Shown here piece by piece: positions 46,501-54,596 of a DNA stretch of 64,000 bases. A model generated the notes under the pieces. That model did not search any database and had not been told where the DNA came from. It saw nothing but the letters and a program-made list of their open reading frames with translations. Each line of letters starts with the position of its first letter. Within the stretch, counting starts at the first letter, position 1. Source of the stretch: Adhaeribacter aquaticus DSM 16391 (GTDB lineage: Bacteria; Bacteroidota; Bacteroidia; Cytophagales; Hymenobacteraceae); assembly GCF_000473365.1 (NCBI RefSeq), contig NZ_KI421517.1:2257504-2321503 (forward strand), written 5' to 3'. The position numbers were made by a program, and so were the translations under genes.

Positions 46501-47100
46501 GTAATCCGGATTTTCTTCTTTGTACTTTTCAATCCGGCGGAAAATAATGGGATGGCACCAGGCTGGGTTAGCGCCCGTAATCAAAAGACAGTCAGATAAT
46601 TCAATATCATCGTAACAAGCCGGCACCGCATCTTCGCCTAAAGCCATTTTATAACCTACTACCGCCGAGCTCATGCACAAACGGGAGTTGGTATCGATGT
46701 TATTGGTGCCTATAAAGCCTTTTGCTAATTTATTGGCAACGTAATATTCTTCGGTTAAACACTGTCCGGAAATATAAAATCCAACAGAATCAGGACCATA
46801 CTTAGCTATTAATGATTTAAAAACGGCGGCGGCGCGGTCTAATGCCGTATCCCAGCTTACGCGTTGCCGGGGCTGGTTTTTACCCCACCGCATCTCAGGG
46901 TATAATAATCTGTCGGAATAATCAGAAGCAACGTAATGCAGGTTTAACCCTTTAGAGCAAAGCATGCCTTTGTTGGTAGGATGCTCCGGATCGCCTTCTA
47001 CCCGGATTTTACCTTTTGCATCCTGCTGCACTACTATACCGCAACCAACACCGCAGTAAGAACAGGTGGTTTTAAAGCTTTTATCTCTACTCTTTTTCAT
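43576..47100 (-). CDS. narB: Assimilatory nitrate reductase fused to flavin reductase and BFD-type domain
   Basis: 1174 residues, reducing nitrate to nitrite in the cytoplasm. In order: the molybdopterin [4Fe-4S] domain (TTCSYCGVGCG, Cys12/15/19 and a later Cys in GMLCSKG), the molybdopterin catalytic domain to about 480, the dinucleotide-binding domain (about 590-690), a NirB-like FAD/NAD(P) oxidoreductase (KIVVIGAGAAAYRF near 715, to about 1010), and a C-terminal BFD-like [2Fe-2S] domain (LVCSCNN and GCGSCKPEV). NarB and NasA proteins usually lack the flavin module, so this single chain may accept NAD(P)H directly. It is bracketed by inverted repeats on both sides. Confidence 0.93.
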   Translation of the reverse strand: MKKSRDKSFKTTCSYCGVGCGIVVQQDAKGKIRVEGDPEHPTNKGMLCSKGLNLHYVASDYSDRLLYPEMRWGKNQPRQRVSWDTALDRAAAVFKSLIAKYGPDSVGFYISGQCLTEEYYVANKLAKGFIGTNNIDTNSRLCMSSAVVGYKMALGEDAVPACYDDIELSDCLLITGANPAWCHPIIFRRIEKYKEENPDYKIIVIDPRRTQTCAIADLHLQINPGTDIVIYHAIAKHLIDKNLIDEAFIAKHTDGFEAFREFVSQTSLEEAAVICDVSVEDIKKAAIYIGQAKGFMSMWAMGLNQSVIGVDKNLSLLNLSLITGQIGKPGSGPFSLTGQPNAMGGREVGGMANLLSAHRDLNNPVHRQEVADFWGVPSVPAQVGLTATQMFEGLRDDKLKAVWIICTNPLVSLPDAGMVEEALKKARFVVVQDISNRSDTLQYADLVLPAAGWLEKEGTMTNSERRISHLNAVLTPPGEALPDVDILCRFAQKMQYPGFDYTSVDEIYEEHAQLTKGTNIDVSGLNYEKLREKRSIQWPVPTFGHEGTPRLFEDKKFYTPNQRAQISTPASYANQSEPLNSAFPLVLTTGRIRDQWHTMTKTGKVNKLKQHLSKPFLEINPIDAAIRGINDGDTVEIVSARGKVTVNAVLTTDIKTGVVFLPMHWGKILNRNFGRTNNLTNTLVDPKSKEPDFKFSAVQVQKYEKPFDKIVVIGAGAAAYRFINTYREKNTRDEIHVFSQEEYPFYNRVLLPEYLNGHLNWEQLEKFKAGELAKLDVYLHKATGIKTINRENKTVTDTNNQTHSYDKLIIATGSRAFIPRDVPMELPGIFTMRNRGDADRLKQFLNYEGHVVIIGGGLLGLELAASLREIDINVTIIQLNSRLMERQLDQISGDLVREHVEELGVKAYFNDQVQTIFPNKNAPGLVANLKSGKTLPCNAVVYAVGTRPNMEIALEAKLNCGRGIMVNEYLQSSDPDIFAMGEVAEFNGIVNGITMAAEAQADVAARFLAGDQSSYYTGSIFMNILKLSDLNLCSLGMVSAPDNNSEYEEVIFTDKAKRYYKKCIIHQDRLVGAILMGDKSEFAEFKTLIENKLELSDKRMELLRSGKAAAPVLGKLVCSCNNVGEGNLTNMIKGGCTEFRQLCQQSGAGMGCGSCKPEVKAILEQNLEKEAVTA

Positions 47101-47202
47101 TTCCTTCTGTAATCTGTTTCTGGTTTTACCCAGGAGTAATCTGTGATTGTTTTAGCCTTTCAGCTTAAGCTTTCCATGCTTAAACTTTTCTGCTCTATTT
47201 TA

Positions 47203-47283
47203 GTCATCCTGAGCCTGGCGAAGGATCTCAATCATATCGTCTTATTAGCTATCTAATAGATTCCTCGACAAGCTCGGAATGAC
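47203..47283. repeat. REP-like stem-loop
   Basis: GTCATCCTGAGCCTGGCGAA at the left end and its imperfect complement ending GGAATGAC at the right end form a 26-bp arm with about seven mismatches. The GTCATTCCGAGC-type end is typical of dispersed REP elements in Bacteroidota and other genomes. Confidence 0.7.
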
Positions 47284-47362
47284 CGTATTTTTTGCCATTC
47301 AGGAGGAACCTTGTTTACTTATCTCAAGAATGTGGGTCCAATAACTTTTCTACCACCTCTAT

Positions 47363-47381
47363 CCCTCCTAATCAAGGAGGG
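47363..47381. repeat. CCCTCCT hairpin, right copy
   Basis: CCCTCCT-AATCA-AGGAGGG, preceded on the plus strand by ACCACC, the complement of the GGTGGT that follows the left copy. It is thus an inverted counterpart of 43539-43557. Confidence 0.7.
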
Positions 47382-47403
47382 TATGCATAAACATTGCAAA
47401 CTA

Positions 47404-47530
47404 AAAAGCAGTGGCGGGTGGAAAAATTGACACTTCACTGTTCGAGTGGTCAGCGAGTTTGAAGGGTCTTGACTTTTTTGCTTCCTTTTTGTGTCAAGAC
47501 AAAAAGTAAGGCCCAGCCGGCGAGGCGAAA
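47404..47530 (-). repeat. 127-bp inverted repeat, right copy
   Basis: Reverse complement of 43380-43506 with about six mismatches. Together with the CCCTCCT hairpins, it makes the whole flank of narB a composite inverted repeat. Confidence 0.85.
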
Positions 47531-47571
47531 GTAAACGAGTTAGAATCGCCTAGCCCATTAGCCGCAAACTC

Positions 47572-48954
47572 CTATTTAACTGACACTAAAACTGGTTGCA
47601 ATTCTCCTTCTGCTACAGCGATATTCCCTAAAGAAGCATCCATTTCAGATTGCGCCTCCGCTTCATGGGCTTTGCTAAATTTCACCAGAAAGGAAGTAAA
47701 GGAAACCGCTATTACCACGCAACCAATAATGAATAAGGCATCGCTATAAGTAAGTGTTTCTTCTTTTAACAAGAAACCCGCTAATACGGCGCCTACGTTA
47801 CCACCTGCTCCCACAATACCCGAAACCGTACCGATAGCTTTTTTATTGATGAACGGCACGACCGAGTAAGTTGCCCCTTCTGACATTTTTACAAACAAGC
47901 TAAAGAACAACATGGAGGCAATAGCAATTGGCAACACAGTCATTTGAGAGAATAAGATCAGCGCAATACCTTCCATAAATAAGGCAAAAGCTAAAAATAA
48001 CACCCGTCCTTTTAAGCCGTACCGGATACCGGCCTTATCACCGAAGTAACCACCAAGCGTACGGGCGAAAATATTCATCATACCAAACAATCCAGCAATT
48101 AAACCAGCTGTTTCCAGGTTCAGCTTAAACTTATCGAAGTAGTAAATAGCAGCAATGTTATCGATGGTGATTTCAATACCGAAGCAAGCCCCGTAGATTA
48201 GGAATAACATCCATACCCGTATATCTTTTAAGGCTTTCCAGAAAGCACCTTTTGCTTCGGCTGCTTTCATCCGGAATTCGGGGTCATTTTTTTTCAGGTC
48301 AGTAACGTTACCTTCCGGCGTATCGGTGGTTACGAAATAATACGCTAAACCCATCAGGAATAACATCACGCCCGGTACCACCATAGCTAAGCGCCAGGCA
48401 GATGTTTCTACAAATCCCAAGCCGACAAATCCGGCAAATATCATTGGCATAATGATCTGAGTGGCCCCACCACCCATGTTGCCCCACCCGGCTGTAGTGG
48501 CATTGGCAGTTCCGACTACATTTGGTGCGAACATCATGGAGGTGTGAAATTGGGTAATCACAAAAGAAGCGCCGATGATACCAATGGCTAACCGGAACAA
48601 CATAAAGGTTTCGTAACTATTGCTCAGCCCCACCAGCATTACCGGCAACGAACCAATGAGCAAGATAAACGTGTAGGTAATGCGGGGGCCGAACTTATCG
48701 CAGAGCCAACCTATCAGCAGGCGGGCAAAAATGGTAATGGAAACTGAGCAGATAACAATATTACCTATCTGAGCTTTAGTAAGAGCAAACTCTTCGCGGA
48801 TAATTGGCATTAAGGGGGCAATACCAAACCAACCGAAAAAACAAAGGAAAAAAGCGAACCAGGTGGTATGAAATGTTCGCATATGAGGTTTGCCAAAGCT
48901 AAAAATTTTGATTTTAGTGGCTTTCCCAATTTTGGTATCTTTTATTACTTGCAT
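47572..48954 (-). CDS. narK: Nitrate/nitrite transporter, NarK/NasA type
   Basis: A 460-residue major facilitator of the nitrate-nitrite porter family. It has the N-terminal WFAFFLCFFGWFGIAPLMP segment and the loop 2-3 GWLCDKFGPR. Glycine-rich nitrate signatures are visible around AGWGNMGGGATQIIMP and GIVGAGGNVGAVLAGF. Located between narB and nirD in one minus-strand unit. Confidence 0.92.
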   Translation of the reverse strand: MQVIKDTKIGKATKIKIFSFGKPHMRTFHTTWFAFFLCFFGWFGIAPLMPIIREEFALTKAQIGNIVICSVSITIFARLLIGWLCDKFGPRITYTFILLIGSLPVMLVGLSNSYETFMLFRLAIGIIGASFVITQFHTSMMFAPNVVGTANATTAGWGNMGGGATQIIMPMIFAGFVGLGFVETSAWRLAMVVPGVMLFLMGLAYYFVTTDTPEGNVTDLKKNDPEFRMKAAEAKGAFWKALKDIRVWMLFLIYGACFGIEITIDNIAAIYYFDKFKLNLETAGLIAGLFGMMNIFARTLGGYFGDKAGIRYGLKGRVLFLAFALFMEGIALILFSQMTVLPIAIASMLFFSLFVKMSEGATYSVVPFINKKAIGTVSGIVGAGGNVGAVLAGFLLKEETLTYSDALFIIGCVVIAVSFTSFLVKFSKAHEAEAQSEMDASLGNIAVAEGELQPVLVSVK

Positions 48955-49030
48955 GGCCGAAATATTAAGCTGTAAAAAGAAGATTTTGGAATGAATTATT
49001 AATTATGCAGCTGTATCTGAATCAACAGGG

Positions 49031-49402
49031 TTATTCTTTAATACCGATGTAAACAAAACCATTTTCTACTTTTACCGGGTAGGTCTGAATCTCGTAGCAC
49101 TCGCCATTCAGGTTTTCGCCGGTAATAAGTGAAAAAGTCTTTTTATGGTAAGGACAGGCTACTTTGGGTTCGCCACACTGGTCGCCTACCATGCCGCGGG
49201 CTAATATCATTTGCTGCTTATGCGGGCACATGTTTTGGCAGGCATACCACTCATTGCGGCGGGCAAAATAAAATACTGCAATTTGCTGATCCTGGTATTT
49301 CACGCAGGCACCGCCATTTTCAGGAAAAGCACTTACTTCAGCGGCTTTAAACCATGTTGTTACCTCTGATAAGCTGGCGTCGGAATTTTGTGCTTGTATC
49401 AT
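49031..49402 (-). CDS. nirD: Nitrite reductase small subunit
   Basis: A 123-residue Rieske-type [2Fe-2S] protein that pairs with NirB. Ligands are Cys-His in NMCPHKQQ and Cys/His in ACPYHKKTF. Between narK and nirB. Confidence 0.9.
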   Translation of the reverse strand: MIQAQNSDASLSEVTTWFKAAEVSAFPENGGACVKYQDQQIAVFYFARRNEWYACQNMCPHKQQMILARGMVGDQCGEPKVACPYHKKTFSLITGENLNGECYEIQTYPVKVENGFVYIGIKE

Positions 49403-49493
49403 GACTTTAGTGTTGATTTTTTTAAACTTAGGAAAGGGTTAGCCTGGGGCAGCTGTTTTAGCTGCCCAGAATTCCATTTATCTTGTATTATTC

Positions 49494-52007
49494 TTATTTA
49501 ACTACTGGTACAACCTGGCCCCGCTCCTGGCGGAATTTGATGGTTGGATCTGGCTCCGGCGTGTTAATAAAGTGCTGGAAGCGTTTGCGTAATTCTGGGT
49601 TATTTACAACTTCTTTCCACTCGCAGGCATAGGTCTCAATCATAAAAGCCATTTCGCGCTCCAGGTCTTCGCAGATACCTAAAGAATCTTCTATAATAAC
49701 CTGACGCAGGTAGTCGATACCGCCCTCCATTTTATTTAACCAGGTGGAGGTTCGGTTTAGCGGCTCCGCAGTTTTGATGTAGAACATCAGGAACCGATCC
49801 AGGTATCTTAAGCAGGTCTCTGTATCCAGGTCCGTGGCGAACAATATGGCATGTTGTGGTTTAGCTCCCCCGTTGCCGCACACAAATAAGTTCCAGCCTT
49901 TTTCGGTAGCAATAATACCAAAGTCTTTCGATTGAGCTTCGGCACATTCGCGCACGCAGCCTGATACACCACCTTTTAATTTATGGGGAGAACGGATGCC
50001 CCGGTAGCGTTCTTCTACCTGAATAGCAAAGCCCACTGAATCGTGTAAGCCGTAGCGGCACCAGGTGGAACCCACGCAACTCTTAACGGTACGCAAGCTT
50101 TTGCCATAGGCGTGCCCACTTTCGAAACCGGCATTTACCAGTTCTTCCCAGATATCCGGTAACTGATCTATCCGGGCACCAAACATATCAATACGCTGAC
50201 CACCCGTAATCTTGGTATATAAGCTATACTTAGCGGCTACCTGACCGATTACAATTAATTTCTCAGGGGTAATTTCACCACCCGGAATACGTGGCACAAC
50301 CGAATAAGTACCACCTTTCTGGATGTTGGCTAAATAGCGGTCGTTCGTATCCTGAATAGTAGCTTGTTTAAGGATAAGCTCGTTCCAGGTGCTGGCCAGT
50401 ATAGAAGCTACAGCTGGTTTACAAACTTCGCAGCCATCGCCTTTGCCGTACTGATCTAATAACTCATCGTAAGTACGGATGTTATTAATTTTTACAATAT
50501 CTAAAATCTCCTGGCGGGAGTAAGAAAAGTGCTCGCACAGTACTTTTTTAACGTCTTTGCCTTGTTCTTTTAAAGTAGCTGTTAATAAATCGCCTAACAT
50601 GGGCACACAGCCACCGCAGGAAGTACCGGCTTTGGTGCATTTTTTAATGCCGGCAACATCGGACAATTCATCGCTTACAATGCTGGAGCAAATAGTGCCT
50701 TTGGTTACGTTTTCACAGGAACAGATAGTCGCATCTTCCGGTAAACTCATTACGCCAGCACCAGCTGGTTCGGCACTGCCGCCCCGGGCACCTAGAATCA
50801 GGTCTTCAGGGTTTGGCGGTAATATGATTTTGTTTTTAGCCGTTTGCAGCAACATGTTGTAACTGGAAGCATCGCCTACCAAAATACCACCTAATAAGTA
50901 TTTACCATCTTCCGAAACGTTAATGCGCTTGTAAATACCTTTTACTTTATCTTCGAATACAATTGGATGACCTTTGGTTTCGGTGCAGAACGGATCGCCA
51001 AAGCTGGCTACGTCTACCCCAATCAGTTTCAGCTTAGTAGACATATCGAAACCGGTAAAGGATTTTTCGCCGCCTATTAAGTTCGTTACCACTACTTCGG
51101 CCATTTCGTAGCCCGGCGCAATTAAGCCGTAAATCATGCCTTCGTGCAAAGCAGATTCCCCAACAGCAAAAATATCAGGATCAGATGTCTGCAATTGATT
51201 GTTTACTTCAATACCGCCTCTAGGTCCAACGGCTAAACCAGCTTTACGGGCTACTTCGTCGCGTGGCTTAATACCAGCCGAAACAATAATCATATCCACC
51301 TCCAGCTCTGAACCATCGGCAAAGGTCATTTTGTTAACGGCTTCTTCTCCCAGAATAGCAGTTGTACTTTTTTTCAGGTGAATGCTAATACCCAGGTTCT
51401 CCAGCTTTTTCTTTAAGGTTTCGGATCCAGCCTCATCTAATTGCCGCGGCATTAACCGGGGAGCAAATTCGATTACGTGGGTTTCTAAGCCCATATCCAC
51501 GGCAGCTTTGGCAGCTTCCAGGCCTAAAAGACCACCTCCTATAACCGCTGCTGTTTTAGCTTTTGGTGCATAGGCCAGCATAGCTTCCAGGTCTTCAATA
51601 GTCCGGTAAACAAATACACCTGTTTTTTCTACGCCATTAATAGGCGGCACAAATGCTCCTGAACCGGTTGCTAATACTAATTTATCGTAGGCAAAAATCT
51701 CACCTTTATGGGTAGTTATGGTTTTAGCCACCGGATCCACATCCGTAACCAATTCGCCTAAATGTAGCGTTATGTTATTTTGCTCATACCAGGAAATGGG
51801 TGCCATGGTCAATTCCTCGGCCGTAGTTCCGGAAAAGTAAGCACTTAAATGAACCCGGTCGTAGGCTGGTCGCGGCTCTTCTCCAAAAACAGTAATAGCA
51901 AAAGCGCCAGACTGATTTTTAGAAACTAATTTTTCGCAGAATTTATATCCTACCATTCCGTTGCCAACAACAATAATTCTTTGCGGAGGTGTAACTAAGC
52001 TGCTCAT
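49494..52007 (-). CDS. nirB: Nitrite reductase (NADH) large subunit
   Basis: 837 residues from the ATG at 52007; the frame extends to a TTG at 52025, but MSSLVTPPQRIIVVGNGMVG is the family start. N-terminal FAD/NAD domains (about 10-320) are followed by a BFD-like [2Fe-2S] domain (TICSCENV, SCGGCVP, CEVCKP, about 425-545). The nitrite/sulfite reductase half domain and siroheme/[4Fe-4S] site follow, with CVGSTWC and GCVREC. Reduces nitrite to ammonia with NirD. Confidence 0.97.
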   Translation of the reverse strand: MSSLVTPPQRIIVVGNGMVGYKFCEKLVSKNQSGAFAITVFGEEPRPAYDRVHLSAYFSGTTAEELTMAPISWYEQNNITLHLGELVTDVDPVAKTITTHKGEIFAYDKLVLATGSGAFVPPINGVEKTGVFVYRTIEDLEAMLAYAPKAKTAAVIGGGLLGLEAAKAAVDMGLETHVIEFAPRLMPRQLDEAGSETLKKKLENLGISIHLKKSTTAILGEEAVNKMTFADGSELEVDMIIVSAGIKPRDEVARKAGLAVGPRGGIEVNNQLQTSDPDIFAVGESALHEGMIYGLIAPGYEMAEVVVTNLIGGEKSFTGFDMSTKLKLIGVDVASFGDPFCTETKGHPIVFEDKVKGIYKRINVSEDGKYLLGGILVGDASSYNMLLQTAKNKIILPPNPEDLILGARGGSAEPAGAGVMSLPEDATICSCENVTKGTICSSIVSDELSDVAGIKKCTKAGTSCGGCVPMLGDLLTATLKEQGKDVKKVLCEHFSYSRQEILDIVKINNIRTYDELLDQYGKGDGCEVCKPAVASILASTWNELILKQATIQDTNDRYLANIQKGGTYSVVPRIPGGEITPEKLIVIGQVAAKYSLYTKITGGQRIDMFGARIDQLPDIWEELVNAGFESGHAYGKSLRTVKSCVGSTWCRYGLHDSVGFAIQVEERYRGIRSPHKLKGGVSGCVRECAEAQSKDFGIIATEKGWNLFVCGNGGAKPQHAILFATDLDTETCLRYLDRFLMFYIKTAEPLNRTSTWLNKMEGGIDYLRQVIIEDSLGICEDLEREMAFMIETYACEWKEVVNNPELRKRFQHFINTPEPDPTIKFRQERGQVVPVVK

Positions 52008-52174
52008 AACTTTAGGCTTTAGCAATTTTGAATATTTTACCTGAAACTTTATTTACTCAAAACAAGGGGTCCTTTCTAATTTTACCACATTTTATAAAAA
52101 CACCCTAAAATTGGAGGGGCTTTACTTCAAAACGAATACAAAATATTAAGTCAGGCCTTATTTTTTATGTCTAC

Positions 52175-52255
52175 TTGAGTAAAATTACTCTTTTATACGT
52201 TTTAAGCCTAAATTTTAAACCACTTTTTCATAAAATTTATATTTTCAATAAAAAG
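52175..52255 (-). promoter_or_regulatory. Conserved nitrate regulatory block upstream of nirB, with palindrome
   Basis: Matches the block at 57519-57599 without gaps in three cores with identical spacing: TTGAGTAAnATTACT, CCTAAATTTTAAA and ATAAAATTTAT. The palindrome AGTA-AAAT-TACT (52178-52189) lies about 175 bases before the nirB start. Probable regulator operator. Confidence 0.65.
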
Positions 52256-52297
52256 CCTTTCATTTTTTGAGCCTCCATGAAAATTTTTTATAAAAAA

Positions 52298-52345
52298 AGC
52301 CTGTAAGGTGAAAAATATTAAAACCAATATTTTCACCCTACAGGC
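52298..52345 (-). terminator. Terminator of the nrt operon
   Basis: GCCTGTAAGGTGAAAAATAT (from 52299) pairs with 52326-52345 over about 20 bases with one mismatch and one bulge. On the minus strand the hairpin is followed by a run of seven T residues, consistent with ending the transcript from nrtC. Confidence 0.8.
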
Positions 52346-52632
52346 CAATAACCCTACAATCCCTTTGCCTTGACCAAAATATGCTAACAGGTAAAGAGAA
52401 AAAACAAACTATTACTACCCAAGTGGATACACCATAGGTAACTCTTCTACTATTTACTAGATCCTAAAGCTTTTATTTCAACAGAAAGGACTTTACTAAA
52501 ATAAATCTCTCTAAATCACCACCTTTCTAAATACTATACTTTTTCAGCTCCTTTAAATAAAGAAAACAAGAACCAGAAATTAAATTCACCACCTAACTAC
52601 TCAAAAATCACGCTGAAGCACTGGAATAATTA

Positions 52633-52691
52633 AGTAGAATTACTCAGGTTTAAACTTTTATTTTAAACTTAAAATAAATACTAATAAGTAT
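52633..52691. promoter_or_regulatory. Two further palindromes before nrtC end
   Basis: AGTA-GAAT-TACT at 52633-52644 matches the operator pattern AGTA-N4-TACT, and ATACT-AATA-AGTAT at 52678-52691 is the inside-out variant. They lie between the nrt stop and the terminator, so their target gene is unclear. Confidence 0.4.
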
Positions 52692-52743
52692 CTAAAAGTA
52701 AACGTCCATTACACCATCCACACTGGGAACAAGAGTAAAAGCA

Positions 52744-53565
52744 TTAGGCTACCTCTACTTTGGGCCCCTTATAAAACTCTTTTTCATCAATAGAAACTTT
52801 ATCCATCAGTAAACTGAGCAGCCTTTCCCGGATAATCTTATATTCGGGCATACCCACAATATCTTTTTTATTCCGGGGCCGCGGCAGGTGCACCTCCTCT
52901 ATTTCCCGGATAGTTGCTGCCGGACCATCCGACATAACCACAATTTTATCCGAAAGAAAAATTGCCTCTTCAATATCATGCGTTACCATCATAATTGTTT
53001 TGCTGCGGTTTTCCAGGTTCCAGAGCTTTAACAATTCAATATGCATAGAGCCTTTGGTAAGTGCATCCAGGGCCCCAAAGGGCTCATCCAGCAATAACAT
53101 ATCGGGGTTTATGGCAAAAGCCCGCGCTATGGCTACCCGCTGCTTCATACCGCCGGAAATTTGCTTAGGCAACTTCTCACGGTGCGTAGCCAGCCCTACC
53201 ATCTGAATATATTTTTCAGTGATTTCTTTCTTCTCTTCTTTGGTTTTATTCTTTAGTGCTGCATCTACCGCCTCAAAAATATTTTGATATACCGTTAACC
53301 AAGGCAATAATGAATAATTCTGAAACACTATTCCACGGTCGGGGCCCGGCCCTTTTACCGGAACACCATTTACCGTAACCGTTCCTTTAGACGGCGCAAG
53401 CATTCCTCCAACCGCATTCATAATGGTAGATTTCCCACAGCCCGAATGACCGATAATCGAAACAATCTCTCCTTTTTCAATCTGCAGATTTACATTCTTT
53501 ACTGCCGTAAACCTACCCTTTGGCGTAGAGAAAGAAATTTCCAAATTATTTATATCTAAATACAT
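52744..53565 (-). CDS. nrtC: Nitrate ABC transporter ATP-binding protein
   Basis: A 273-residue ATPase from the ATG at 53565 (MYLDINNLEISF); the frame extends upstream but the domain begins here. Walker A GHSGCGKST, signature QISGGMKQR and Walker B LLLDEPFGALD are intact. It is close to the NrtD/SsuB/TauB group. Last gene of a porin-nrtA-nrtB-nrtC unit on the minus strand. Confidence 0.9.
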   Translation of the reverse strand: MYLDINNLEISFSTPKGRFTAVKNVNLQIEKGEIVSIIGHSGCGKSTIMNAVGGMLAPSKGTVTVNGVPVKGPGPDRGIVFQNYSLLPWLTVYQNIFEAVDAALKNKTKEEKKEITEKYIQMVGLATHREKLPKQISGGMKQRVAIARAFAINPDMLLLDEPFGALDALTKGSMHIELLKLWNLENRSKTIMMVTHDIEEAIFLSDKIVVMSDGPAATIREIEEVHLPRPRNKKDIVGMPEYKIIRERLLSLLMDKVSIDEKEFYKGPKVEVA

Positions 53566-53653
53566 ATTATTCTGAATTAAACTGTAATTACTATAAAACA
53601 CTTTTAACCTCCACAGGACCTGTATTTACCTCAGGGCCAAGCTTATAACTTGG

Positions 53654-54514
53654 TTAATTATTATAAGAAAACTTCTTTTCTAACAAGGAGAATAACTTAT
53701 CTAATAACAGCCCAACCATACCAATAATCAGAATAGCAGAAATTACTTTTTCCAGACTCAAAGCATTCCAGCTATCCCATACAAAAAAGCCAATACCCTG
53801 GCCGCCCGAAAGCATTTCGCCGGCTACAATTACTAACCAGGCCACACTTATACTTAAGCGCAAACCCGTAATAATGTGCGGCAAACTGTATGGAATTAGA
53901 ATTTTTGTTATGTATTTCCAAGTTGAAAAACCAAAAGCTTTGGCTACATTTTTATGATCGGCAGGAATAGTACCTACTCCAAAAGCTGTGTTTATAAGCG
54001 TAGACCAGAGAGAAGTAATAAAAATTATGAATATGGTAGCCGTACCAGCTGACTGAAAAATAGTTAAACCAATAGGAAACCAGGCCAACGGTGATACCGG
54101 TTTCAGAATTTGTACTATCGGATAGAATAATTTATTGCAGAAAGTATTTGCGCCCATTAAAATTCCGATTGGAATAGCTACCAACGAACCTAACCCAAAG
54201 CCTATAAACACCTTCCCTAAAGAACTAAAGAGCTGCAAAGCAATACCTTTATCGTTCGGGCCGTAATCGTAGAAAGGATCGCGAAACATTTCCCAAAGCA
54301 CCGATAGGGTAGCAAAAGGACCCGGCAAGGCACCGGCCGTAAGTTTACTGATAACATACCAAACCCCTAACAAAATAGTGAAACCACCCAGGGTAAAAGC
54401 TGCCGACTTAGCTGAACCTGCTATTTTATTAAGAATAGGCTTAACCAGGAATTTGTTTTCAAGATCAGCAGAAGACTCTAATGGTAATACTGGAGAACTA
54501 GTTTGCATACTCAT
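53654..54514 (-). CDS. nrtB: Nitrate ABC transporter permease
   Basis: A 286-residue permease with about six membrane segments and the BPD-type motif near the cytoplasmic loop (AKAFGFSTWKYITKILIP). Residues up to 30 are hydrophilic. A GC-rich intercistronic hairpin precedes it. Confidence 0.9.
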   Translation of the reverse strand: MSMQTSSPVLPLESSADLENKFLVKPILNKIAGSAKSAAFTLGGFTILLGVWYVISKLTAGALPGPFATLSVLWEMFRDPFYDYGPNDKGIALQLFSSLGKVFIGFGLGSLVAIPIGILMGANTFCNKLFYPIVQILKPVSPLAWFPIGLTIFQSAGTATIFIIFITSLWSTLINTAFGVGTIPADHKNVAKAFGFSTWKYITKILIPYSLPHIITGLRLSISVAWLVIVAGEMLSGGQGIGFFVWDSWNALSLEKVISAILIIGMVGLLLDKLFSLLEKKFSYNN

Positions 54515-54534
54515 ATCTTTAATTTTTATTTTGT

Positions 54535-54564
54535 TCCTGACACAAGCTCAAGCCTGTGTCAGGA
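54535..54564. repeat. Hairpin between nrtA and nrtB
   Basis: TCCTGACACA (54535-54544) and TGTGTCAGGA (54555-54564) form a perfect 10-bp stem around AGCTCAAGCC. No T run follows on the minus strand, so it more likely stabilises or processes the nrtA transcript. Confidence 0.65.
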
Positions 54565-54596
54565 TTATTTAGTTTTACAACAACTTCAACTACTAC

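Larger units (their letters stand above)
47101..47571. other. Repeat-rich intergenic region
   Basis: A 471-base gap between narB and narK, almost filled with non-coding repeats: a 26-bp arm element at 47203-47283, a CCCTCCT hairpin at 47363-47381 and the right copy of the 127-bp inverted repeat at 47404-47530. No gene is seen. Confidence 0.7.
52026..52743. other. Regulatory intergenic region upstream of nirB
   Basis: About 720 bases with no gene. It contains the palindromes at 52177-52190, 52633-52644 and 52678-52691, a conserved block shared with the porin promoter region, and a large terminator at 52298-52345. Confidence 0.6.

Noticed and set aside
52008-52025. TTG start upstream of nirB
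   Set aside because: The ATG at 52007 matches the family start and leaves an A-rich leader.
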